Below, in pieces: positions 34,979 through 43,670 of a DNA stretch of 64,000 nucleotides. A program made the translations under genes and the position numbers. Positions within the stretch are counted from its first letter, which is position 1. Each line of letters begins with the position of its first letter. Location: positions 744,001 through 808,000 of the forward strand of contig NZ_JABWRB020000002.1 in assembly GCF_014268745.2 (NCBI RefSeq), in the 5' to 3' direction. The notes under the pieces are model-generated. The model was not told where the DNA came from. It made no database searches and worked only from the letters and a program-made list of their open reading frames with translations. The DNA comes from Pseudomonas zanjanensis (GTDB lineage: Bacteria; Pseudomonadota; Gammaproteobacteria; Pseudomonadales; Pseudomonadaceae).

Positions 34979-36245
34979 GCAGAGCCTTGCCCAACGGATC
35001 ATCATCGCGTTTGCGCTGATGAGCGCATTGGTGGCCGGCGCGTTCGCCATGGGCATCGTGGCGACGGTTCATTTGGTCGAAGAAAAGCTGATTTCCGCCG
35101 GGCTGGGTGGCGACCTGCAACGCCTGTTGCTGATGGACAGCGTCTCGGACTGGAACCATCGGCCGGAACCCGACCAACTGTTCTATTTCAGCGGCGGTCC
35201 GGGGGACTTCGAATTACCCAGGGACCTGCGCCATCTGGAGCGTGGTTTCCACGAAGTGTTTCGCGAGCAATTGTCCTATCACGCCATGGTCGAGATCGTG
35301 GATGGTCGGCACTACGTGTTGCTGCAAGACCAGAGCGATTTCGAGGAGCGCGAGCGGGTGCTGTTTGCCGTGGTCCTGGTGGGTTTCGTGCTCAGCCTGG
35401 CGCTGGCGGTATTTTTGGGTTGGGTCCTGGCACGCCGGGTGATGGCGCCTGTGGTTCGCCTGGCCCGGCAAGTGCGCCATCGCGACCAACTCCTCGGTCT
35501 CGCTCCGCCGCTGGCCCCGGACTATGCCGCCGATGAGGTGGGTGAGTTGGCCGTGGCGTTCGATGCCACACTGGGGCGCTTGCGCCAGGCCCTGACCCGC
35601 GAGCGCTTGTTTACCAGCGACGTCAGCCACGAATTGCGTACGCCGCTGATGGTTCTGGCGACCTCCTGTGAACTGCTGCTGGAAAACCCGGCGCTGGATC
35701 CGCGCGGTCGTACCCAGGTCGAGCGCATCAGCCGGGCCAGCGAAGAGATGCGCGAACTGGTGCAAACTTTCCTGATGCTCGCCAGGTCCGAACGCGAAGA
35801 CAACGGCATGTCGCCTCGTCTGACCCTGGGGCAGGTGGCCGAGAACCTCCTCGGCGTATGGCGCGCGCCCATCGAATCCAAGGGCCTGACGCTGATCTTC
35901 GAACCTGGGCAAACCGTCGACACCCTGTATAACGCCACGTTCCTGACGGCGGTGATGGGCAACCTGCTGCGCAATGCCCTGCACTACACCGACCAGGGGT
36001 TCATCCGTCTTTCGCTGACCAGCACCGGATTCATGGTCGAGGACAGCGGTGTGGGCATTCCCGAGGAAAAACGCGAGGCGATGTTCGAGCCCTTCGTGCG
36101 TGGTAACGAAAAGCGCGGCGAGGGCCTGGGGCTGGGGTTATCCCTGGTGCAGCGCATTTGCGAGAACCGAGGCTGGACAGTCAGCCTCAGCACGATGGAA
36201 CCCAACGGTTGCCATTTCGAAGTGGAATTGAATCCAAAGGGCTGA
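34968..36245 (+). CDS. colS: Sensor histidine kinase ColS
   Basis: 425-residue membrane kinase overlapping colR by 11 bp. Transmembrane helix 1 at ~11-33, a ~100-residue periplasmic domain rich in acidic and His residues (RDLRHLERGFHEVFREQ) that in P. putida ColS senses Zn/Fe, helix 2 at ~135-160, HAMP at ~160-210, then the H-box FTSDVSHELRTPLMVL, N-box NLLRNALHY, and G-boxes EDSGVGIPEE and GEGLGLGLSLVQR. The C-terminus follows into a leader with a ColR-type site serving the next genes. Confidence 0.94.
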   Translation: MEFKQSLAQRIIIAFALMSALVAGAFAMGIVATVHLVEEKLISAGLGGDLQRLLLMDSVSDWNHRPEPDQLFYFSGGPGDFELPRDLRHLERGFHEVFREQLSYHAMVEIVDGRHYVLLQDQSDFEERERVLFAVVLVGFVLSLALAVFLGWVLARRVMAPVVRLARQVRHRDQLLGLAPPLAPDYAADEVGELAVAFDATLGRLRQALTRERLFTSDVSHELRTPLMVLATSCELLLENPALDPRGRTQVERISRASEEMRELVQTFLMLARSEREDNGMSPRLTLGQVAENLLGVWRAPIESKGLTLIFEPGQTVDTLYNATFLTAVMGNLLRNALHYTDQGFIRLSLTSTGFMVEDSGVGIPEEKREAMFEPFVRGNEKRGEGLGLGLSLVQRICENRGWTVSLSTMEPNGCHFEVELNPKG

Positions 36246-36286
36246 GCGACTGTGTTGAAAAGTCTTGTAAACATTGGAAGGTTTAC

Positions 36287-36302
36287 CTGACTTTATTTTC
36301 AC
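36287..36302 (+). promoter_or_regulatory. ColR binding site upstream of the envelope genes
   Basis: CTGACTTTATTTTCAC fits the published P. putida ColR pattern YYNASNNYTTTTTCAC, as I remember it, with one mismatch (A for T at position 9). It lies 58 bp before the methyltransferase start. Confidence 0.6.
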
Positions 36303-36359
36303 AAGGACATGACATCCCGATTCATAAGGTGGGGCCGATCAGTCATCGAGGCCCCGCCA

Positions 36360-37028
36360 ATGTCCAAGCCCATCAAGTTGGCTTTTTCCGAAAAGTACAA
36401 CGAGCAGCACGCCAGGGAATATTTTCATAAACATCGCACTGGTTTGAGTCGTCGTCTTTCCAATCAGCGAGACCAGCAATTGGCCCGGCGCGCATTGGCA
36501 CTCGTCGGTGACCCCGGCCTGGTCCTGGACTTGCCGTGCGGTGCCGGGCGTTTCTGGCCCCTATTGGCCGAAAAACCGAACCGGGTGATCATCGGCGCGG
36601 ACAATTCCGAGGCCATGATCAATACCGCATTGGAAGCTCAACCGAGCGACGTCGTAAAACGGGTACGGCCTTTGCACACTTCTGCGTTCGACATTGCCTT
36701 GCCTGATAACGCCGTCGATAGCATTTTTTGCATGCGCCTGCTGCACCACATCGGTGAACCCGCGCATCGAGTGGCAATCCTGAAGGAATTCGAGCGTGTC
36801 AGCCGTGACAGCGTGATCGTTTCATTGTGGGTCGATGGCAATTTCAAGGCCTGGAAACGCAAGCGCCTGGAACGCACCCGTGGGCAGAAAGACTACCAGA
36901 ATCGATTTGTGTTACCGACGGATACAGCAGAGAAGGAGTTTCGGCAGGCTGGGTTTCGCATTCAAGAACGGCTGGATTTCCTACCGCTTTATGCCATGTG
37001 GCGAGTCTATGTATTACGCAAGGGGTAA
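36360..37028 (+). CDS. Class I SAM-dependent methyltransferase, ColR-regulon type
   Basis: 222 residues with the AdoMet-binding motif VLDLPCGAGRFWPLLAEK, followed by IIGADNSEAMINTA, DSIFCMRLLHHIG and later class I blocks. There is no signal or membrane segment, so it is cytoplasmic. Its position directly after colRS and before an InaA-type kinase matches the ColR-controlled group I recall from P. putida (PP_0903-0905), thought to modify lipopolysaccharide. The ATG at 36360 follows GAGG; an ATG at 36309 is in frame but its spacing to AAGG is too short. It is separated from the next gene by 4 bp. Confidence 0.87.
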   Translation: MSKPIKLAFSEKYNEQHAREYFHKHRTGLSRRLSNQRDQQLARRALALVGDPGLVLDLPCGAGRFWPLLAEKPNRVIIGADNSEAMINTALEAQPSDVVKRVRPLHTSAFDIALPDNAVDSIFCMRLLHHIGEPAHRVAILKEFERVSRDSVIVSLWVDGNFKAWKRKRLERTRGQKDYQNRFVLPTDTAEKEFRQAGFRIQERLDFLPLYAMWRVYVLRKG

Positions 37029-37032
37029 CAGC

Positions 37033-37749
37033 ATGGTTGTGCAGGCCGTAGAGACACCTGGCATTTCCCGCAGCAGCTTCGAACACTTCTGGAACCAGCA
37101 AGGCGAGTGGGTGGAAGAGCCCAATGTGCGGCGTGGTGGTGAAAGCGGCGTGCAGCGGATCAGCAGCAACAATGGTGAGTTGTTGTATGCCAAGCGTCAA
37201 ACCGGACATATTTATCGCAGTTGGTTGTACCCGCTCGGTCGTCCGACCGTGCTGCGAGAGCAGGACGCGTTGCTGGCCTTGAGCCGCCTGGATGTCCGTG
37301 TGCCCGAGCTGATTTTTTGCGGCGCCCAGCGCGACCCGGCCTGCAAGTGGCGGGCGCTGCTGGTGACCCATGCCTTGGAAGGTTTCGAGCAGATCAAGCA
37401 CTGGTACGCCGGAGGCGGACGTGAGCGCCATGGCGAAGCGGTGCATGACCAGATCCTCCAGGGCCTGGCTGAGAACCTGGCCCGCATGCACAAGGGCCGC
37501 TGGCAACATGGCTGCCTCTACATCAAGCATGTCTTTGTACGTGTGACAGGCGAGGGCGAAGCGGCCAAGGCTGAAGTCGCCCTGCTGGATCTGGAAAAAT
37601 CTCGCCAGCGCCTGACTGCCCGGCAGGCGGCCTTCCATGACCTGAGGCAACTGCGGCGCCATTCGTCGTTCAGCGAGGCTGACTGGAAAAAAGTCGTCTA
37701 TTTTTATGAGGCGGCGTTTGGCAGCGCTATCAAAGGTTTATGGCAATGA
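37033..37749 (+). CDS. inaA: InaA/Kdo kinase-family lipopolysaccharide kinase
   Basis: 238-residue protein-kinase-fold protein of the InaA/WaaP (Kdo kinase) group. Landmarks: ELLYAKRQTGHIYR (Lys-containing N-lobe), WRALLVTHALEGFEQI, LARMHKGRWQHGCLYIKHVFV (catalytic loop, H-x-x-L-Y-x-K-H) and VALLDLEKSRQRL (D-x-E metal loop). The likely substrate is a sugar of the LPS core, acting on the cytoplasmic side. ATG 37033 follows AAGGGG at 8 nt; the upstream frame to 36835 is an overlap with the methyltransferase. The small gene after it starts at its stop codon. Confidence 0.86.
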   Translation: MVVQAVETPGISRSSFEHFWNQQGEWVEEPNVRRGGESGVQRISSNNGELLYAKRQTGHIYRSWLYPLGRPTVLREQDALLALSRLDVRVPELIFCGAQRDPACKWRALLVTHALEGFEQIKHWYAGGGRERHGEAVHDQILQGLAENLARMHKGRWQHGCLYIKHVFVRVTGEGEAAKAEVALLDLEKSRQRLTARQAAFHDLRQLRRHSSFSEADWKKVVYFYEAAFGSAIKGLWQ

Positions 37750-37973
37750 AACTCGAAATTGCTAGAGGTTTGTTTTTAGTAGGAGCCTTGGGAGTTGCAT
37801 CGATGGCGGTGGCGGTATGGGAACAGCCACGCTCGCAGGTCCTCAGCGTTTCGAATGCTGGTACACATTGTCCTTTGCCACGGGTGGCAAAGGCTAGCGA
37901 GGCGATCCAACCGGACAATGACCTGCTGCTGTTCATGTTCAGCCTGTCCCAAGGGATGAGGCCGCAAAGTTGA
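37746..37973 (+). CDS. Small hypothetical protein, translationally coupled to inaA
   Basis: 75 residues; ATG overlaps the inaA stop (ATGA). An N-terminal hydrophobic segment (ARGLFLVGALGVASMAVAVW) acts as a signal anchor or signal peptide, and the remainder is a short periplasmic tail with one cysteine (GTHCPLPRVAKASEA) and a hydrophobic LLLFMFSL patch. I do not recognise the family. It is the third gene of the probable ColR-controlled operon and is followed by a terminator. Confidence 0.75.
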   Translation: MKLEIARGLFLVGALGVASMAVAVWEQPRSQVLSVSNAGTHCPLPRVAKASEAIQPDNDLLLFMFSLSQGMRPQS

Positions 37974-37991
37974 AAGCCCCGAAACCAAGAT

Positions 37992-38023
37992 AAAGGCCTC
38001 CCTTGTGTGAGGCCTTATTTTTT
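37992..38023 (+). terminator. Terminator of the ColR-regulated operon
   Basis: AAGGCCTC/GAGGCCTT stem, 8-nt loop, then ATTTTTT. Confidence 0.85.
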
Positions 38024-38068
38024 GGTTTTTCCAATGCCACCACAAACCTTCAGCCAAACACACAACCC

Positions 38069-38187
38069 GTGGCGAGGGAGCTTGCTCCCGCTGGACCGCG
38101 AAGCGGTCCCCATCGGTTCAGGGTCTGGCAGCGGTCATTCAATGACGACTGCTTCGCAGCCGAGCGGGAGCAAGCTCCCTCGCCACA
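38069..38187. repeat. REPIN, family A, before the mexW end
   Basis: Inverted family A cores at 38069-38093 and 38162-38187 between convergent gene ends. Confidence 0.9.
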
Positions 38188-38226
38188 AAAACATCCCGTA
38201 TCCGCGTGAGTTTGCTTGAACAGTCC

Positions 38227-41200
38227 TCAGGCTTTGTCCGGCTTGGCCAGCAGCGTGTAGATGCAAGGCAAGACGAACAGCGTGAACAGGGTCCCAATCG
38301 ACATGCCGGTGGCGATCACCATGCCGATGTCGAAGCGGCTTACTGCCCCGGCGCCTGTGGCGAAAATGAGCGGTACCATGCCGAACACCATCGCCGCAGT
38401 CGTCATTAACACCGGCCGCAGGCGGATCGACGCGGCTTGTTCTATTGCTTCTCGCGGCGTCAGATGTTGTTCCCTGCGCAGTTGGTTGGCGAACTCGACG
38501 ATCAGGATCCCGTGCTTGCTGATCAGCCCGATCAGCGTCACCAGGCCCACCTGGGTGTAGATGTTCATGCTCGACCAACCGAGGAACAGCGGAATCAGGG
38601 CACCGCAAATGGACAACGGTACAGTCACCAGGATCACCAGTGGGTCGCGGAAGCTTTCGAACTGCGCGGCCAGCACCAGGAAAATAATCGCCAGGGCCAG
38701 GGCAAAGGTTACCCACAACGCGCTGCCTTCCTGTACGAATTGGCGCGAAGCCCCTGCGTAATCGAAGGCGAACCCCACCGGCGCTTCTTCCCGGGCGATC
38801 TGGCGGATGGTCTCGATGGCCTCGCCCATGCTCACGATGGGGAAGCCTGAAATCGTCACCGCATTGAGCTGCTGGAACTGGTTTAGCTGTCGCGGTCGCG
38901 CCCGGTCGCTGACCTTGATCAGGGTCGACAGCGGTAGCGATTCACCCTGGGCATTTTTCACGTAATAGCTGTTCAACCAGTCCGGGTTGTCCCGGAACGG
39001 CCGTTCGACTTGGGCAATGACTTTGTAGCTGCGGCCCTCGAGGGTGAAGCGGTTGATCTCGGATTCGCCCAGCAGTGTCGCCAAGGTGCCCCCCAAGTCC
39101 TCCATGGATACGCCCATCTGGGCGGCCTTGGCGCGATCGATATCCACCACGACTTCTGGCTTGTCGAACGCCAGGTCAATGTCCATGAAAGCGAACTTGC
39201 CGGATTCCAATGCACGCTTTTTGACCCGGTCGGCAACCTCCAGCAACGTTGCATAGTCTTTCGGGGAGTTAATGACGAACGCGAACGGCAAGCCTTCGCC
39301 AGTGCCCGGCAGCGAGGGCAGGTTGAAACCGAAGATCTGCAGGCCAGGCACGCTTTCCAGCCTGGCCTGGACCTCTGGCAGGATTTCCATCTGGGTGCGG
39401 CTGCGTTCGTTCCAAGGCTTGAGCAGGAAGCCGCCGATGCCCGACTGCACACCGTCATAACCATTGATCTGGAACGAGGAGTAGTACTCCGGGAACTCCT
39501 TGAAAATGGTGATGAAGTGATCGGTATACGTGTTCAGGTAGTCGAGGTTGGTGGGCTGCGGGGCGTTGGCCATCATGAAGATGATGCCCTGGTCTTCGTC
39601 GGGGGCCAGTTCCGACTTGCTGAACATGACCAGCACCGGGATCAGCAGCAGCACGATCGCCGCGAACACCAGCACCACCGGCCGGGTGTTGAGCGTGCCA
39701 TGGAGCATGCGCTGGTAACGGCTCTTCAAGCGTTCGAAGATCATGTCCAGCCGATGGGCCAGGCCCGAGGGATTCTCGTCGTGACGCAGGAGCAGGGCGC
39801 ACATCATCGGCGACAGGGTCAGGGCGACGATCCCGGAGATCACCACCGCCCCGGCCAGGGTCAAGGCGAACTCCTTGAACAAGGCCCCCGTCAGGCCCTC
39901 GAGCAGGCCGATCGGTGCATACACCGCCGCCAGGGTGATGGTCATCGAGATCACCGGCATGGCGATTTCCCGGGCACCTTCGATCGAGGCGTCGAACGGC
40001 GTCTTGCCCTCCTCGATGTGCCGGTGAATGTTTTCCACCACCACAATGGCATCGTCCACCACCAGGCCGATGGCGAGCACCATGGCCAGCAGCGTCAGGA
40101 GGTTCATCGAATAGCCCATCAACTGCATGAAGAACATCACGCCGATCATCGACAAGGGGATGGTCACCACCGGGATGACCACCGAGCGCAAGGCGCCGAG
40201 GAACAGGAACACCACGACGATGACGATCAGCACTGCCTCGAACAGGGTTTTCACCACCTCGTCGATGGACGCCTGGATGAACAGGGTGGCGTCGTAGGCG
40301 ATCTCGGCCTTGAGGTTGGTCGGGAGCTGGGCCTCCATCTCCGGCATGATCTTGCGCACTTCCTTGATCACATCCAGCGGGTTCGCACCCGGCGTGGCCT
40401 TGATCCCGATGTACACCGAGGGCGTACCGCCAAAGGAACTGATGCTGTCGTAGTTCTCTGCGCCCATTTCCACACGGGCGACGTCCCGCAACAATACACG
40501 GCTGTCGCCCTCGGTCTTGAGCGGGATCGCGGCGAAGTCCTCGGCGGACTTGAGCTCGGTGTTGGCGTTGATGCTGGTGACGACGTATTCGCCTTTCACT
40601 TCACCGGCGGCGGAGAGGAAGTTGTGCTGGCGCACGGCATTGGTCACGTCGGCGGCGGTCAGGCCGAAGCCTGCGAGCTTGATCGGGTCCAGCCACAGGC
40701 GCATGGCGAAGACCTGGTTGCCGAGGATCTCCGCCTCGGCCATGCCGGGCAGTGTCGCCAGCTTGGGCTGGATCACCCGGGACAGGTAGTCGGTGATCTG
40801 CGGGTTGTTCAGTTCCTTGCTGAAGAAGCTGATGTACATCAGTGCCGAGGCATCGGCGGCCTCGCGGCTGAGGACCGGGTCCTCGGCGTCCTGGGGCAGT
40901 TGGTTCTTGACCTCGTTGGCCTTGGCCAGCAGTTCGGTAAAGAGCCGGTCGCTGTTGGAGCCGATGCGGGCATAGACCGAGATCACCGAGAAATTCTGGC
41001 GACTGACCGAGGTCATGTAGTCGATGCCCTCGGCACTGGCCAGGCTCTGTTGCATCGGTTGGGTGATGTAGCCCTGGATGGTCTCGGCGTTGGCCCCGGG
41101 GTAGGCGGTGGTTACCGTGATCAGGGCGTTTTCCATTTGTGGATACTGACGCAGGGGCAGCTTGCTCCAGGCCTGGAAGCCCAGCAGCACGATCAACAGG

Positions 41201-41253
41201 CTGACCACGGTGGCAAGCACCGGGCGGCGGATGAACGGATCGGTAAAAGCCAT
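38227..41253 (-). CDS. mexW: RND multidrug efflux transporter, MexW-like
   Basis: 1008-residue inner-membrane proton-drug antiporter of the HAE-1 RND family, usual length. Twelve helices are arranged in two halves; GLVVDDAIVVVENIHRHIEEG is the TM4 segment with the essential aspartates, and GLISKHGILIVEFANQLRR is TM10. N-terminus MAFTDPFIRRPVLATVVSLL. Naming as MexW rests on sequence resemblance and on synteny with PA4374-4375 and the DUF1513/imelysin genes, recalled from P. aeruginosa. No outer-membrane channel gene is present, consistent with MexVW using OprM. It follows mexV after 13 bp. Confidence 0.85.
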   Translation of the reverse strand: MAFTDPFIRRPVLATVVSLLIVLLGFQAWSKLPLRQYPQMENALITVTTAYPGANAETIQGYITQPMQQSLASAEGIDYMTSVSRQNFSVISVYARIGSNSDRLFTELLAKANEVKNQLPQDAEDPVLSREAADASALMYISFFSKELNNPQITDYLSRVIQPKLATLPGMAEAEILGNQVFAMRLWLDPIKLAGFGLTAADVTNAVRQHNFLSAAGEVKGEYVVTSINANTELKSAEDFAAIPLKTEGDSRVLLRDVARVEMGAENYDSISSFGGTPSVYIGIKATPGANPLDVIKEVRKIMPEMEAQLPTNLKAEIAYDATLFIQASIDEVVKTLFEAVLIVIVVVFLFLGALRSVVIPVVTIPLSMIGVMFFMQLMGYSMNLLTLLAMVLAIGLVVDDAIVVVENIHRHIEEGKTPFDASIEGAREIAMPVISMTITLAAVYAPIGLLEGLTGALFKEFALTLAGAVVISGIVALTLSPMMCALLLRHDENPSGLAHRLDMIFERLKSRYQRMLHGTLNTRPVVLVFAAIVLLLIPVLVMFSKSELAPDEDQGIIFMMANAPQPTNLDYLNTYTDHFITIFKEFPEYYSSFQINGYDGVQSGIGGFLLKPWNERSRTQMEILPEVQARLESVPGLQIFGFNLPSLPGTGEGLPFAFVINSPKDYATLLEVADRVKKRALESGKFAFMDIDLAFDKPEVVVDIDRAKAAQMGVSMEDLGGTLATLLGESEINRFTLEGRSYKVIAQVERPFRDNPDWLNSYYVKNAQGESLPLSTLIKVSDRARPRQLNQFQQLNAVTISGFPIVSMGEAIETIRQIAREEAPVGFAFDYAGASRQFVQEGSALWVTFALALAIIFLVLAAQFESFRDPLVILVTVPLSICGALIPLFLGWSSMNIYTQVGLVTLIGLISKHGILIVEFANQLRREQHLTPREAIEQAASIRLRPVLMTTAAMVFGMVPLIFATGAGAVSRFDIGMVIATGMSIGTLFTLFVLPCIYTLLAKPDKA

Positions 41254-41266
41254 GGGGGTTCCTTGA

Positions 41267-42415
41267 TCAGTCCGCGCGCGGCGGGCTGTTCTGTTCGGTC
41301 AGGGTCTTGTCGTCGCTGATGGCGATCGGCGTACCGTTATCGAGCTTGAGTTGGCCGGCGATCACAACTTGTTCGCCGCTCTGCACGCCTTTGGACACCA
41401 GTACCTGCCCGTCGCGTCGCTCACCGGTTGCAACGAAACGCCGTTCGGCGATCAGGACCGGCTGGCCCTTGTCGTCTTTCTCGACAGTGCCGTCGGCGGC
41501 TTTCTTTTGCGTCACCACGTACATGGAATTGCCGTAGAGGGTGTAGGTCACGGCGCTTTCCGGGACGACGATCCCGGCGGCGACGTCCGGCAGGATCACC
41601 TGCAGGTTGGTGAACATGCCGGGCAGCAGTTTGCCGTCGGGGTTGGCCAGGGTGGCGCGCACCAGGACGTTGCGGGTGCTGTCCTCGACCTTGGGGTTGA
41701 TCGCGCTGATGGTGCCGACGAAGGTCTGCCCGGGATAGGCCGAGACGCTGACATTGACCGGCTGTGCCACGGCGAGCCGGGGCACGCTTTGCTCAGGGAC
41801 GTAGAAGTCCACGTACAGGCTGCTGAGGTCCTGCAGGGTGGCGATCACCGTGCCACTGGCCAGGTAGTCGCCGACGTCCACCTGGCGAATGCCGATGGTG
41901 CCGCTGAACGGCGCCAGGATGTGTTTCTTGGCCAGCGAAGCCTTGAGCTGGTTGACCGTGGCCTGGTTTTTCTTCAGTTGCGCCGAGAGCCGGTCGAATT
42001 CGCCCTTGGAGATCGCCTGGCTGCCCACCAGTTGTCGGCCACGTCCAAAATCCAGTTGCGACAGGCCAAGATCGGCCTCGGCGGTTTCCAGCAGGGCGTT
42101 TTCGACTTCGCTGTCCAGTTGCAGGAGCGGCTGGCCGGCCTTGATCTTCTGTCCAGACTGGAATTGCACCTTCTGCACGGTCCCGGCGATTTCCAGGCTC
42201 AGGTCCACGCCTTGCAGCGCCTTGAGACTGCCAACGGTGGGTAGGCGGGCCTGCCAGGGTTGCTGGGCCGCTGTGGCCACGGCGACGCTGACCGGTGGTT
42301 TGGGGGCAGAAAACGTCTGGATCTGCTGGTAAACGGAGAAGGCCTTGTAGCCGGCGAGCAACAGCACCACCAGCAGCACAACACCCAACATGATCAGCAT
42401 GCGGCGTCGCAGCAT
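41267..42415 (-). CDS. mexV: RND periplasmic adaptor, MexV-like membrane fusion protein
   Basis: 382 residues. N-terminal membrane anchor (MLIMLGVVLLVVLLLAGYKAFSVY), then lipoyl/hairpin (VGSLKALQGVDLSLEIAGTVQKV, KAGQPLLQLDSEVE), a coiled-coil hairpin (~90-150), ILAPFSGTIGIRQVDVGDYL and beta-barrel (LLPGMFTNLQVILPD). It links MexW to the outer-membrane channel. The start at 42415 follows AAGGAAG at 8 nt; the long open frame to 43303 runs in the wrong frame over the DUF1513 gene. There is a 155-bp gap to DUF1513, so the pump may have its own promoter. Confidence 0.86.
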   Translation of the reverse strand: MLRRRMLIMLGVVLLVVLLLAGYKAFSVYQQIQTFSAPKPPVSVAVATAAQQPWQARLPTVGSLKALQGVDLSLEIAGTVQKVQFQSGQKIKAGQPLLQLDSEVENALLETAEADLGLSQLDFGRGRQLVGSQAISKGEFDRLSAQLKKNQATVNQLKASLAKKHILAPFSGTIGIRQVDVGDYLASGTVIATLQDLSSLYVDFYVPEQSVPRLAVAQPVNVSVSAYPGQTFVGTISAINPKVEDSTRNVLVRATLANPDGKLLPGMFTNLQVILPDVAAGIVVPESAVTYTLYGNSMYVVTQKKAADGTVEKDDKGQPVLIAERRFVATGERRDGQVLVSKGVQSGEQVVIAGQLKLDNGTPIAISDDKTLTEQNSPPRAD

Positions 42416-42570
42416 GTTCCACTTCCTTGGAAAGAGCCGAGAGAAAATACGGATAGGCGGGCACATTACTCTGAGTGTGCGGGCTATTCCAGATGCTGGC
42501 GGGACGGTAGTGCGTGGGGCTTTTCCGAAAAACAGGGGCGCCCGGCGCCGATCGGCTTCGCTCCCCGGCG

Positions 42571-43668
42571 TCAGACCAGATGCAAATGGTTGTCCCAGAG
42601 CCCTGCCGGCAGATCCAGTGGTTTTGCAACCAGTTGTGTCTGCCGACAATCGTAATAGCGACAACGGCCTTGGCCCGACGTCACGACAAAACCGTCGGCC
42701 ACCGCGCCCACGCCAGCGCAGTCCGGCAGGGGCGCGTCCAGGCGCACTTCGCCGCTGTCCAGGTCCCAGATGAAAAAGCGGTTGCCGCGGGGGGCGGTCA
42801 GGGCCACCAGGCGCAAGTCGCTGTGTACGGCAACGCTGGCGGTGTAGTGCCCCATGGCCTGCAATTGCTCTGCGGGCACCGGGAATGCCTGGAACGGCTG
42901 TCCTGGCCGTTTGATCGCCACCAGTTCCGACGGTTCGTGGGCTGCGCCCATGAACTGCTGGCCGGAGACGATGGTGCCGTCGCTGGCGATGCCCAGGTGG
43001 CGCACGCTGTTCATCGATTGGGCGAGGGTTTCCTTGCTCAGCAGGGTGCCATCGCGTTGCATCAGCACCAGGCTCGGCTCCATGGCGTCGAGGTTCATTT
43101 CGACCCGGCTTTCGGCCTCGGTGCGAATGCCGCCGTTGGCGACCACCAGCGTCTCGCCATCGGGCATCCACGACACCTGGTGAGGACCGATGCCATGGGT
43201 AGAGATTTCGCCGCTGTGCACCAGCCGCTCGCCTTCGAAACGGTACACGCCCAACAGGCCGCGTCCCGGATCGGTGGTGTCGTTCTCGGTGGCATACAGC
43301 CATTCGCCGCTTTTATGGATGACCGCGTGGCCGTAGAAGTGCCGGTTCGGCAACGAGGCGATGGTTTGCAGCAGCGTCCCGTCGCGCAGGTCGATCAGGT
43401 AGCTTTCGGTGCCCGGGCGACGGGCGACGAACAGCGCAATCGGCTGCGTCGGATGGTTGATGATGTCATGGCAGCGCTGGCCGACCTGGGTGGCAAACAC
43501 CCGCGTGCCGTCCAGTCGATAGCCGACGGCATAGTGCTTGCCGTCGCCATCGTCCCGTGCCGAAAGCAAGAGTGGCGGTTTGTCCTTTTGCTTGAACAGC
43601 GTCCAGCCGCCCAGGGTGACGGCGCCGAGTAGCAAGCTGCCCAGTGCCAGGACCTGACGTCGAAACAT
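42571..43668 (-). CDS. DUF1513 beta-propeller protein
   Basis: 365 residues with an N-terminal signal anchor (FRRQVLALGSLLLGAVTLGGW) and a body with blade-like repeats (GGI/L..WD motifs such as NRFFIWDLDSGEV, ENDTTDPGRGLLGVYRFEG, GIGPHQVSWMPDGETLVVANGG). DUF1513 proteins form seven-bladed propellers; the biochemical role is unknown. The gene follows the imelysin-like gene by 2 bp, in a set (di-haem protein, imelysin, DUF1513) that in P. aeruginosa is linked to iron. Confidence 0.85.
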   Translation of the reverse strand: MFRRQVLALGSLLLGAVTLGGWTLFKQKDKPPLLLSARDDGDGKHYAVGYRLDGTRVFATQVGQRCHDIINHPTQPIALFVARRPGTESYLIDLRDGTLLQTIASLPNRHFYGHAVIHKSGEWLYATENDTTDPGRGLLGVYRFEGERLVHSGEISTHGIGPHQVSWMPDGETLVVANGGIRTEAESRVEMNLDAMEPSLVLMQRDGTLLSKETLAQSMNSVRHLGIASDGTIVSGQQFMGAAHEPSELVAIKRPGQPFQAFPVPAEQLQAMGHYTASVAVHSDLRLVALTAPRGNRFFIWDLDSGEVRLDAPLPDCAGVGAVADGFVVTSGQGRCRYYDCRQTQLVAKPLDLPAGLWDNHLHLV

Positions 43669-43670
43669 GA

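Noticed and set aside
39010..41319. 769-residue plus-strand open frame opposite mexW
   Set aside because: His/Gln/Gly-rich antisense shadow; RND motifs are on the minus strand.
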